Part shown: positions 34,303-42,390 of the stretch, piece by piece
Layout: each line of letters opens with the position of its first letter
How positions within the stretch are numbered: the first letter of the stretch is position 1
Source of the DNA: HGM04593 sp045634085
Lineage (GTDB): Bacteria; Bacteroidota; Bacteroidia; Bacteroidales; Bacteroidaceae
DNA length: 64,000 nucleotides
Direction of reading: 5' to 3'
NCBI GenBank assembly: GCA_045634085.1
Contig: JAZQZM010000015.1
Span: forward strand, 3,226 to 67,225
The notes under the pieces: model-generated
Told to the model about the DNA's origin: nothing
Seen by the model: the letters and a program-made list of their open reading frames with translations, nothing else
The model's database searches: none
Translations under genes and position numbers: made by a program

Positions 34303-37190
34303 AAAGGTGCTTTTTTGTAATAATATCCCTTTTGTCGGCAATAGTGGCGCGCGCCGACAAGGATGTCAAGTTCTACATGAACAACGGTGAAGTGAAATGT
34401 GTGGCAATGGAACGTGTCGACAGCATCGCTTTTGATGAGAAGGCCGATGTCATGAGAGTCACTCTTTTTGACAACTGTAGTGCCGAAGTGCAGTTCTCAG
34501 CAGTTGACAGCATTGGTTATGGCGAACTTCCCTCGGCGGTGACAGTAACATATCTTGGCGGCCGTGCAATTGTAGAAAATCCTTTTGCGTTTGACAGCGT
34601 GGCAGTGAATGTCGATGGCGCCAAGGTTACCGTGACCTCGCAGACCTCAAAGGAGGTTGACTATAAGCTTGAGGGTACAAGTGACAACGGATGTTTCAAG
34701 ATTTATGGTTCGCGCAAATATAACCTGTATCTCGATGGTGTTTCCCTTGTCAACGCTGGCGGTGCTGCCATCAACAGCCAGTGCAAGAAGAGGGCAAGGG
34801 TGTTTGTCAACAAAGGTACCGTGAATACGTTGACCGATGCTGCCAAGTACACAACCGTTAGCGGCGAGGATGAGAAGGGTACAATCTTCAGCGAGGGGCA
34901 GTTGATTTTTGATGGCGACGGCAGATTGGTTGTCAACGGTCTTTACAAGCATGCTATCTGTAGTGATGACTATGTGGAGTTCCGTGGTGCTCTCCTTGAG
35001 GTTGCCAAGGCTGCGGGCGATGCCGTTCATGCCAACGATTCTGTTTTAGTGAAAGGTGGAACACTTCTTCTCAATTCACAGGGTGACGGCATTGATTGTG
35101 ACGGCATTGTGAGAATGCTTGGCGGGGATGTGACAGTGATGGCGTCGGGTGATGATGTGAAAGGCGTCAAGGCTGCCGGCGATATACAGCTTGGCGGTGC
35201 TGACATCAGGATAACCATGCCGGGCGATGCATCAAAGGGTATAAAGAACAACGGTATGCTCTCCATTTTGGGTGGAGATATCAATATCGTTATGACCGGC
35301 AACAGCATTGTGACCGGCGTCTCTCCGTCATATGCAACCTGTATAAAGAGTGATTCTTCCGTCAACATTACAGGTGGCACTGTCACATTGACTGCAAGCG
35401 GCATTGCCGGACGTGGCATTTCGGCCGATGTGGATGTGAATATCCTTGACGGAACAACCACCATCGTATGCAGCGGCAATAGCGAGACCTATGACCCTAC
35501 ATATGACGAGATTCTTGGCGGTGATGAAGAGGAGGAACACAAAAGCTATGTGGTTTATGTGAGTGTACCCACGTCAACGGCAAGTAACCGTCCCGGTGGC
35601 AGTTCGTCGAATGTGTGGAAGAATGTCTATCTCTATGACAGCAGCAACACTCTTGTCGCAGCGCTCACAGATAAGGTGGTCATCAACAATACCACTTTCT
35701 ACCGTTACGATTTCGGCACTGAACAAACGGGTACATACTATTTCAAGAGTGACAATTATACAAGCGGCAGAACGACATACACAATACGGAGTTCGTCGTT
35801 TACAGGTCTTGCCGCAGATACCTATTACCAGATATCGTCAAGCTACAGTACATCAGGTTCTACACGCACCTATTCCATAACCGACGTGACCGGAAGTTTT
35901 GCCGGCGGTTCATCGGCTTCTTCAACCGAGGATTCATACGCAGCAGCGGGAATAAAGTGTGACAGGGACTTTACCCTGTCGGGCGGTACCCACACTATTA
36001 CCATGAGTGGCAGTGAGTCAAAGGGTATAAAGGTAGAGGGTGCGGCTCTCATTGATGGCGGTGATCTTACAATAAATACCTCGGGGACTGCAAAGGTAGT
36101 GGCCTATGATCCCTCATACTGCACAGCAATAAAGTGTGACGGTGCCTTGACTATTAACGGCGGCAATATCAATATAACGGCTACAGGTCAGGGTGGCATG
36201 GGAATCTCGGCTGACGGTGTGCTCACGATGAATGGCGGCAATGTTGATGTTACGCTTTCGGGTGCGGGCTCATCATATACTGCAACCACAGGAACCGACT
36301 ATTATTCCACAAAGTGCCTCAAGGGTGATGTAGCGGTGAATCTGTTGGGAGGAACTCTAAACTGTCTTGCAAAAGGCAATGGCAGCAAGGCAATCGTGGC
36401 ATCGGGGGTGCTGACGATAGGTGCAGAGGGTGCCGATAACAGTCTGCTCAACATCAGTGCCGTGACACAGGGATCATCACTCGGCTCAACATCGGGCGGC
36501 GGCATGGATAGTGGTTTCAACGCCGCGCCCAAGGCCATAAAAGGTGCTGCCAATGTATATGTGAATAGCGGTACGATATATGTTGAGACTAAGAATGACG
36601 GTGGCGAGGGACTAGAGAGCAAGGCGACCCTCACAATCAATGGCGGCATTATTGAGTGCAGCACCTACGATGACGGCATAAATGCCAAGACAGCCTTGAT
36701 AATCAATGGCGGTTGCATATATAGTCACGCTACAAACAACGATGGAATCGACTCCAACGGTACGATAACCGTGAACGGCGGTATTGCACTCAGTTCGGGT
36801 TCTTCGGCGCCCGAGGAGGGATTCGATTGCGACCAGAACCAGTTTGTAATAAACGGTGGTATAATGGTGGGTACCGGCGGTGCTACAAGTAACCCCACAT
36901 CGGCATCGCAGCCATACTCTTCGGTAACATCCGTATCAGTGACATCTGGCAAGTACATTTCGGTGAAAGACAGTTCGGGAACCGTGCTATTCTCATACAA
37001 GTGCCCCAATACTGTGAACGGCGCCACGGTGCTGCTCTCTTCGCCAGAGTTCACGAAGACGTCTCATACATTGATGTACGGAGTCACATCCGTTGCCGGT
37101 GCTACAGAGGAACTTTTCGGTGGAGTCTACAGCGTAGGTGGAACTCTTACCGGTGGCTCGTCAAAGAGTTTTACTCCTGCTACGAAATAA
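34299..37190 (+). CDS. Large secreted beta-helix protein, Cthe_2159-like carbohydrate-binding
   Basis: A 963-residue protein with signal peptide MKRCFFVIISLLSAIVARA. After a short module (about 22-75) similar to that of the preceding protein, it contains many repeats of the N-G-G/D-G-I-x-x-x type (for example LTINGGNINITATGQGGMGI and ATLTINGGIIECSTYDDGI). These coils fit the Cthe_2159 family, parallel beta-helices shown in a clostridial member to bind plant polysaccharides. Residues about 405-545 interrupt the helix with a Ser/Thr/Tyr-rich, beta-sandwich-like insertion (VWKNVYLYDSSNTLVAALTD). The last part (about 870-963) is another non-helix beta region. No clear T9SS tail is seen. Function is probably surface polysaccharide binding. 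Confidence 0.75.
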   Translation: MKRCFFVIISLLSAIVARADKDVKFYMNNGEVKCVAMERVDSIAFDEKADVMRVTLFDNCSAEVQFSAVDSIGYGELPSAVTVTYLGGRAIVENPFAFDSVAVNVDGAKVTVTSQTSKEVDYKLEGTSDNGCFKIYGSRKYNLYLDGVSLVNAGGAAINSQCKKRARVFVNKGTVNTLTDAAKYTTVSGEDEKGTIFSEGQLIFDGDGRLVVNGLYKHAICSDDYVEFRGALLEVAKAAGDAVHANDSVLVKGGTLLLNSQGDGIDCDGIVRMLGGDVTVMASGDDVKGVKAAGDIQLGGADIRITMPGDASKGIKNNGMLSILGGDINIVMTGNSIVTGVSPSYATCIKSDSSVNITGGTVTLTASGIAGRGISADVDVNILDGTTTIVCSGNSETYDPTYDEILGGDEEEEHKSYVVYVSVPTSTASNRPGGSSSNVWKNVYLYDSSNTLVAALTDKVVINNTTFYRYDFGTEQTGTYYFKSDNYTSGRTTYTIRSSSFTGLAADTYYQISSSYSTSGSTRTYSITDVTGSFAGGSSASSTEDSYAAAGIKCDRDFTLSGGTHTITMSGSESKGIKVEGAALIDGGDLTINTSGTAKVVAYDPSYCTAIKCDGALTINGGNINITATGQGGMGISADGVLTMNGGNVDVTLSGAGSSYTATTGTDYYSTKCLKGDVAVNLLGGTLNCLAKGNGSKAIVASGVLTIGAEGADNSLLNISAVTQGSSLGSTSGGGMDSGFNAAPKAIKGAANVYVNSGTIYVETKNDGGEGLESKATLTINGGIIECSTYDDGINAKTALIINGGCIYSHATNNDGIDSNGTITVNGGIALSSGSSAPEEGFDCDQNQFVINGGIMVGTGGATSNPTSASQPYSSVTSVSVTSGKYISVKDSSGTVLFSYKCPNTVNGATVLLSSPEFTKTSHTLMYGVTSVAGATEELFGGVYSVGGTLTGGSSKSFTPATK

Positions 37191-37202
37191 GGTATAATGC
37201 CA

Positions 37203-37248
37203 ATACAACAACAAAGGCGATGGAATTCCATCGCCTTTGTTGTTGTAT
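37203..37248. terminator. 46-base perfect palindrome between convergent genes
   Basis: ATACAACAACAAAGGCGATG followed by GAA on the left, and its exact complement on the right, make a 23-bp inverted repeat centred on GGAATTCC. It is placed to terminate both the beta-helix gene and nadK. Confidence 0.8.
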
Positions 37249-37261
37249 AATACTTGTTTTT

Positions 37262-38134
37262 TCAGTCTCTTACGTCGGCTCCCCACATCAGTTTCTCCTG
37301 CAGGTTCTGTATGAAAGTGTGCTCACGGCGGCGTATGATGAGTTGCTTGTAATCGGCCTTGCGAACGGTGATGTCTATACAGTCGTCGCAGCTCTCGTTA
37401 CGGCCGTCAATGGCAATAAGGTAGTTGTGGCTGCGGCTGTTCACCTTGATGCCGATTTCTGTGTCATCACTTATCACAAGCGGTCTTGCGCTGAGGCTGT
37501 GCGGTGCAATGGGGGTGAGTACAAGTACGTTGGCGTCGGGGGCGATGATGGGGCCTCCTACACTCAGCGAGTAACCCGTAGAACCCGACGGTGCTGCAAC
37601 AATAAGACCGTCGGCCTGGTATACTATCCTGTCCTTGCCGTTGAGGGTGACTTCAAGTGTCATCATTGAAGAACTGTCATGCTTCATTACGGCAATCTCG
37701 TTGAGTGCAAACGGGTAGTTCTTAAGCTCGGAATTGCTTGTGACAGCCTCTATTATGTTGTGTCTCTCAATGTCGTACCCGCCTTTGTGTATGACACCGA
37801 TGACATAATCAATGTCTTCGTTCGAGGTTGTGGTGAGGAATCCAAGACGCCCTGCGTTTATGCCAAGAATGGGAATCTCCTTGCGGCCGATACGGCTGGC
37901 TGTGCGAAGCAGTGTGCCGTCACCTCCGAAACTTATTGCAATGTCAGCCTGGAAACTATTGTCGTCAATCAGTTCCTCGGGCTCCGGGACTGTGAAACCC
38001 TCTTCTTTGAGAAAATCGTAGAACGGCCTGTCTATTGCAAAGGTATCGCCATGCCTTGATATAGCTGCAAACAGTTGTTCGATGCTTTTTGATTTTTTTA
38101 TCTGGTGCTTGTTCCCGAATATTGCAAATTTCAT
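37262..38134 (-). CDS. nadK: NAD kinase
   Basis: Phosphorylates NAD+ to NADP+ in the cytoplasm. The 290-residue protein shows the family motif FGGDGTLLRTA (Asp of GGDGT is catalytic), GINAGRLGFLT, NEIAV, the NAD-binding DGLIVAAPSGSTGYSLSVGGP and LTPIAPHSLSARPLV. All key segments are intact. Transcribed divergently from pdxJ with a 171-base gap; a minus-strand TAATTTTG at 38193-38200 may be its -7 box. Confidence 0.94.
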   Translation of the reverse strand: MKFAIFGNKHQIKKSKSIEQLFAAISRHGDTFAIDRPFYDFLKEEGFTVPEPEELIDDNSFQADIAISFGGDGTLLRTASRIGRKEIPILGINAGRLGFLTTTSNEDIDYVIGVIHKGGYDIERHNIIEAVTSNSELKNYPFALNEIAVMKHDSSSMMTLEVTLNGKDRIVYQADGLIVAAPSGSTGYSLSVGGPIIAPDANVLVLTPIAPHSLSARPLVISDDTEIGIKVNSRSHNYLIAIDGRNESCDDCIDITVRKADYKQLIIRRREHTFIQNLQEKLMWGADVRD

Positions 38135-38305
38135 ATCTTTTTCAGTTTTGTTTGAATAACAGATATTGTCTTCTTTAATTCCCGTTCATCTGCAAAATTA
38201 AGATAAATTATATTATAATATTTTTTATTTGTGCTATTTTTGCAGAAAAATAGGGTAAAACCGCGAATGGAGATGCCCTGTGTGTCGAGAAAGAGCTCTT
38301 TATAT

Positions 38306-39025
38306 ATGAGAACCAAACTTAGTGTAAATATCAATAAAGTCGCAACAATCAGGAATGCCCGTGGCGGGAACAATCCTGATATCATAAAGGTTGCAAAGGA
38401 CTGTGAACTGTTCGGTGCCGACGGCATAACAGTACATCCCCGTCCCGACGAGAGGCATATACGCCGTAGCGATATTCCTGCATTGCTGGCCGTGTTGCGC
38501 ACAGAATTCAATATCGAGGGATATCCTTCAAAGGAGTTTATGGACCTGGTGTTGCGTGCACGCCCGTCGCAGGTGACATTGGTGCCCGACAAACCCGACC
38601 AGTTGACATCGAACAGCGGTTGGGATACTGTTGAGCATCAGGATTTCCTGCGTGATATCCTCAACGACCTTCGTGCAGCCGGAATACGCAGTTCTGTGTT
38701 CATTGATGCTGACCCTCGTATGGCCGAGTTCGCAGCAAAGGCGGGTACCGACCGCGTGGAACTTTATACCGGTCCTTATGCCCATATGTATCCTAAGAAT
38801 CCCGAGGCAGCGATTGCTCCTTTTCTTGAAACGGCACGTCGTGTAAAGCAACTGGGTATCGGGCTCAATGCGGGGCATGACCTCAGTCTTGAGAACCTGA
38901 AATATTTTACCGATGTAATAACATGGGTCGATGAGGTTTCAATAGGACATGCACTTATATGTGATGCCCTGTATATGGGTCTAGAGGCAACAATTGCTGC
39001 CTACAAGAAATGTCTGACAAAATAA
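38306..39025 (+). CDS. pdxJ: Pyridoxine 5'-phosphate synthase
   Basis: Closes the pyridoxine ring from 1-deoxyxylulose 5-phosphate and 3-amino-2-oxopropyl phosphate in vitamin B6 synthesis. The 239-residue TIM barrel starts MRTKLSVNINKVATIRNARG and shows HPRPDERHIR, VTLVPDKPDQLTSN, VSIGHALICDALYMGL and other family segments. The ATG at 38306 matches the family N terminus; further in-frame ATGs upstream are not supported by conservation. The ExbB gene starts 18 bases after its stop. Confidence 0.94.
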   Translation: MRTKLSVNINKVATIRNARGGNNPDIIKVAKDCELFGADGITVHPRPDERHIRRSDIPALLAVLRTEFNIEGYPSKEFMDLVLRARPSQVTLVPDKPDQLTSNSGWDTVEHQDFLRDILNDLRAAGIRSSVFIDADPRMAEFAAKAGTDRVELYTGPYAHMYPKNPEAAIAPFLETARRVKQLGIGLNAGHDLSLENLKYFTDVITWVDEVSIGHALICDALYMGLEATIAAYKKCLTK

Positions 39026-39043
39026 TTAAAACAATAACTGACT

Positions 39044-39820
39044 ATGATTTTTTTAACTGAGATTGCCGCTGAGGCAACAAACGCAGAGGTGTTGGCAACA
39101 GTTGCCGAACCGGTACAGGAGAGCTTGAATATTCTTGATCTTGCGATAAAGGGTGGCTGGATTATGGTTGTGTTGGCGATATTGTCAATACTCGGTGTAT
39201 ACATTTTCATTGAACGATTCATGACCCTGCGCAAGTCTATGCAGAAGAATCCTTATCTGCTCGACCGCATCAAGGACAACCTCCGCGACGGGGATATAAA
39301 GTCTGCGGTCAATTATTGTGAAAAAAACAATACTCCCATGTCGCGTATCCTTGCCAAAGGTGTAAAGGATTTCAATCTTGACATGGCCTCTATCCGTCAG
39401 GTACTCGACAATAATGCCGGTCTTGAGGTGGCTGCGCTTGAGAAAGGTCTGCCGGTTCTCTCTACCATTGCAGCTGTGGCTCCTATGCTCGGTTTCCTTG
39501 GAACTGTGACCGGTATGGTACAGGCTTTTTGGCAGATGTCACAGGCCGGTAACAATATCGACGTCTCTTTGCTTTCGGGTGGTATCTATGAGGCTATGGT
39601 TACAACCGTGGGCGGTCTCATCGTGGGTATCATTGCAATTTTTGCTTATAACTTCCTGGTTGCCCAGGTTGACAAGGCGCAGAACCTTATGGAGGCAGAT
39701 ATGATTGCTTTCCTTGAGATTGTTTCCGAGGAAAAGAACGGAACAGCTGTCGGTGGCGCGAAAAAAACTGCTGCAGAAAAAAAAACCAGTCACAAGAATA
39801 AAAGCCTCTTGCTTATATGA
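39044..39820 (+). CDS. exbB: MotA/TolQ/ExbB proton channel family protein
   Basis: Proton-channel subunit of a TonB-type energising complex in the inner membrane. The 258-residue protein has three membrane segments: about 36-58 (GGWIMVVLAILSILGVYIFI), about 137-165 (ISTIAAVAPMLGFLGTVTGM, the family signature) and about 180-205 (VTTVGGLIVGIIAIFAYNFL). The C terminus is Lys-rich. It overlaps the ExbD gene by four bases and is followed by a TonB-like gene, so this is a complete three-gene energy-transduction operon serving TonB-dependent transporters, or possibly a Tol-like envelope system. Confidence 0.9.
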   Translation: MIFLTEIAAEATNAEVLATVAEPVQESLNILDLAIKGGWIMVVLAILSILGVYIFIERFMTLRKSMQKNPYLLDRIKDNLRDGDIKSAVNYCEKNNTPMSRILAKGVKDFNLDMASIRQVLDNNAGLEVAALEKGLPVLSTIAAVAPMLGFLGTVTGMVQAFWQMSQAGNNIDVSLLSGGIYEAMVTTVGGLIVGIIAIFAYNFLVAQVDKAQNLMEADMIAFLEIVSEEKNGTAVGGAKKTAAEKKTSHKNKSLLLI

Positions 39821-40233
39821 TAAAGAGAAATACCAAGGCAATCGATGTCTTTTCAATGTCATCAATGACGGATATCATCTTTTTGTTGCTGATATTCTTC
39901 ATGCTGACATCGACCATCGTTGCGCCTAATGCAATAAAGGTGCTGCTGCCCGAAGGTAAGGCGCAGACACAGGCAAAGCCTTTGGCACGAGTGACCATAG
40001 ACAAGGAACTGAATATCTTTGTCCAATGGGACAAGGATGAACCGATGCAGATAACGGAGTTTGATGAACTGACCGCCTTCCTGTTCGATTGTCGCGAGAA
40101 GGACAGCGAGATGTATGTCGCTTTGTATGCCGATGAGACAATCCCCTATGGCGAGGTTGTCAAGGTTCTTAATATAGCGAATGATAACGAGTTCAAGATG
40201 GTTCTGGCAACACGCCAGCCCGATAAGAAGTGA
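39817..40233 (+). CDS. exbD: Biopolymer transport protein ExbD/TolR
   Basis: A 138-residue partner of the proton channel with one membrane segment near residues 15-35. The proton-carrying Asp lies in SSMTDIIFLLLIFFML, and the periplasmic domain follows (VTIDKELNIFVQWDKDEP, ALYADETIPYGEVVKVLNIA). Overlaps ExbB by four bases and the TonB-like gene by one base. Normal length for the family. Confidence 0.92.
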   Translation: MIKRNTKAIDVFSMSSMTDIIFLLLIFFMLTSTIVAPNAIKVLLPEGKAQTQAKPLARVTIDKELNIFVQWDKDEPMQITEFDELTAFLFDCREKDSEMYVALYADETIPYGEVVKVLNIANDNEFKMVLATRQPDKK

Positions 40234-41072
40234 TGAAGAATTTTTCAAAGGAGAAAATATATGGTTTGGTGGGTACTGCGGTATTTCACATGCTGCTGTT
40301 GCTTCTCTTGTATCTTCTTGTGATGGAGCACATTCCGCCCCAGCCCGAGAAGAGTAACATTGAGATGCAGGGTGCTGTTGAAGATGTTGCAGGCGAGAAG
40401 TTCATCGAGGCAAAAGTGGTGAAGGATGTGCCGCAGCAGGTACAGAATACTCCTTCTTCGGCGTCGTCAAAGGTTGTCAAGGAGCCGCTTATTGCCCAGA
40501 ACAGTGAGCCGAGCCTGCCTGTTGACACTGTAAAGCCGAACAAGAAAAAGGAGGCTAAGCAGCCTGCCGTGAGTGATGCCGAGAAAAAGCGCATCGAGGA
40601 GGAGAAACGCAAGGCTGCCGAGGAGGCTGCGCGCAAGGCCGCAGAAGAGGCTGAGCGCAAGAAGAAGGAGAAAATTGCCAACTCGGTTGCGGGAGCATTC
40701 AGCAGTTCGGCAAAGACAAGCAGTGCCGGTGGCGAAAATGATGGTCTTGGTTTCTCAGGGAAAGCGGTTGATGGCACAGACAAGGGGTCTACTGCAGGAA
40801 CAGGCAACAATAGCGGCCCGGTATACAGTGTAGGCAAGCGTACTGTTGTCAAGGAACTGAGCAGGAATATCCCGGTTCAGGAAGAGGGTGATGTGGTTGT
40901 ATATGTCACAGTAAACCCTGCCGGCAAGGTTGTCAAGGCCAATGCTAAGACAACGTCGGTTACTTTGAAGCAGGTTGCCGAAAGAGAGGCATATAAGGTT
41001 GTCTTCAATAAAGTATCTTCCTTGGATAACGAAGAGGGTACTATAACATTCAGGTTCAGAATGAATTATTGA
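40233..41072 (+). CDS. TonB/TolA-like energy-transducing protein
   Basis: A 279-residue inner-membrane protein: one N-terminal membrane segment (GTAVFHMLLLLLLYLLVM), a long Pro/Lys/Ala/Glu-rich periplasmic linker with a charged coiled coil (AEKKRIEEEKRKAAEEAARK), and a C-terminal beta domain (GDVVVYVTVNPAGKVVKANA) of TonB/TolA C-terminal type. It would span the periplasm and pass energy from ExbB/ExbD to outer-membrane receptors. The Ala/Lys/Glu helix resembles TolA more than classical TonB, so the exact role is open. The ATG overlapping the exbD stop by one base was taken over a GTG three bases upstream. Confidence 0.87.
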   Translation: MKNFSKEKIYGLVGTAVFHMLLLLLLYLLVMEHIPPQPEKSNIEMQGAVEDVAGEKFIEAKVVKDVPQQVQNTPSSASSKVVKEPLIAQNSEPSLPVDTVKPNKKKEAKQPAVSDAEKKRIEEEKRKAAEEAARKAAEEAERKKKEKIANSVAGAFSSSAKTSSAGGENDGLGFSGKAVDGTDKGSTAGTGNNSGPVYSVGKRTVVKELSRNIPVQEEGDVVVYVTVNPAGKVVKANAKTTSVTLKQVAEREAYKVVFNKVSSLDNEEGTITFRFRMNY

Positions 41073-41074
41073 TT

Positions 41075-41620
41075 ATGAAGAGGGTATATCTGTTCCTTGC
41101 CGACGGCTTTGAGACCGTTGAGGCATTGGCTCCGGTCGATGTAATGCGTCGTGCCGGCATTGAGGTAGTGACAGTTTCTATAATGAAGCGTCCTGAGGTC
41201 GTGTCGGCGCAGAATGTAAAGGTCGTTGCCGATGAACTATTTGAAAATGTATCGTTAGGTGACGCTGCGGCTTTGGTTCTGCCCGGTGGCGGTGTGGGTA
41301 CCGACAACCTGTCGGCTCACGGACCGTTGTGTACAGCGCTTGTGGAGGCACATTCAAATGGTGTGTTGGTAGCTGCAATATGTGCGGCTCCAATGGTGCT
41401 GGGCCGCATCGGTATACTTGAAGGATGCAAGGCTACATGCTATCCCGGTTGCGAGGGTGACCTCTTCGGCGCCGAGTACACTGCAGCACCCGTTCAGGAG
41501 TGCGGTAACATTGTCACTGGCTGTGGTCCCGGTGTATCATTTGATTTCGGCTTTGCAATAGTGGAACGCCTGTGTGGTGCCGATGTTGTGGCAACACTGC
41601 GTTCACAGATGCAGTTCTGA
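41075..41620 (+). CDS. DJ-1/PfpI family protein
   Basis: A 181-residue DJ-1/YajL-like protein. It begins KRVYLFLADGFETVEALAPVD with the conserved Glu, and the nucleophile Cys lies in VAAICAAPMVLGR, followed by ATCYPGCEGDL. Relatives have been described as glyoxalase-like, deglycase or redox-protective proteins; activity cannot be assigned. The ATG at 41075, two bases after the TonB-like stop, was preferred over a TTG two codons upstream. Probably the last gene transcribed with exbB-exbD. Confidence 0.88.
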   Translation: MKRVYLFLADGFETVEALAPVDVMRRAGIEVVTVSIMKRPEVVSAQNVKVVADELFENVSLGDAAALVLPGGGVGTDNLSAHGPLCTALVEAHSNGVLVAAICAAPMVLGRIGILEGCKATCYPGCEGDLFGAEYTAAPVQECGNIVTGCGPGVSFDFGFAIVERLCGADVVATLRSQMQF

Positions 41621-41682
41621 GAAGATAAAAAGATGTGGTAAAGCTTCATGTGTGTAGTATGTGATGCTTTGCCTATAATTCA

Positions 41683-42390
41683 ATGAAGATTATGAAAAAA
41701 TATATTATAGTTGTAGCGGGGGGCAAAGGGCTCCGTATGGGCGGTGATGTTCCAAAACAGTTTCAGACAATTGGCGGCAGACCGATACTTATGGTAACAT
41801 TGGAACGTTTACATTCAATAGATCCCTCCTTGCAGCTTATATTGGTGCTGCCTGCCGAGCAGTTCGAGTTCTGGAAGGAGTTGTGCAGGCAGTACGATTT
41901 TGCTGTTCCACTGTTGCTTACCAATGGTGGTGCCACACGTTTCCATTCGGTGCAGAACGGACTTGCTCAGGTTGATGACATTGACGAGGCACTCGTAGGT
42001 GTGCATGATGGCGTACGTCCTTTTGTGTCACAGAAAGTTGTTGATGACTGTTTCCGTGAGGCATGGATTCATGGTGCAGCAATACCGATGACCGATGTAC
42101 ACGACAGTCTGCGCCACATTGTGGGTGCTGACGGAGTGACCGAGGTGGTTCCCCGTGACCGTTATCGTCTTGTCCAGACTCCGCAGGTGTTCAAACTCTC
42201 TGTTCTTCGTAAGGCCTACGAGCAGCGCTTTGTCGAGAGTTTTACCGATGATGCTTCGGTTGTTGAGGCGTCGGGTATGAGTGTTGTTGCCGTCGAGGGC
42301 AACAGGGAGAACATTAAGCTTACAACTCCATTTGACATGATGGTTGCAACTACCCTGATGGAATGCTGGATACCACAACAAGAAATATAA
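41683..42390 (+). CDS. ispD: 2-C-methyl-D-erythritol 4-phosphate cytidylyltransferase
   Basis: Third step of the non-mevalonate isoprenoid pathway. The 235-residue nucleotidyltransferase has AGGKGLRMGGDVPKQFQ (CTP binding), GGATRFHSVQNGL, VHDGVRPFV, AIPMTDVHDSL and FTDDASVVEASG. A second ATG three codons in is possible. The recG start lies inside its last 28 bases, indicating coupled translation. Confidence 0.93.
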   Translation: MKIMKKYIIVVAGGKGLRMGGDVPKQFQTIGGRPILMVTLERLHSIDPSLQLILVLPAEQFEFWKELCRQYDFAVPLLLTNGGATRFHSVQNGLAQVDDIDEALVGVHDGVRPFVSQKVVDDCFREAWIHGAAIPMTDVHDSLRHIVGADGVTEVVPRDRYRLVQTPQVFKLSVLRKAYEQRFVESFTDDASVVEASGMSVVAVEGNRENIKLTTPFDMMVATTLMECWIPQQEI

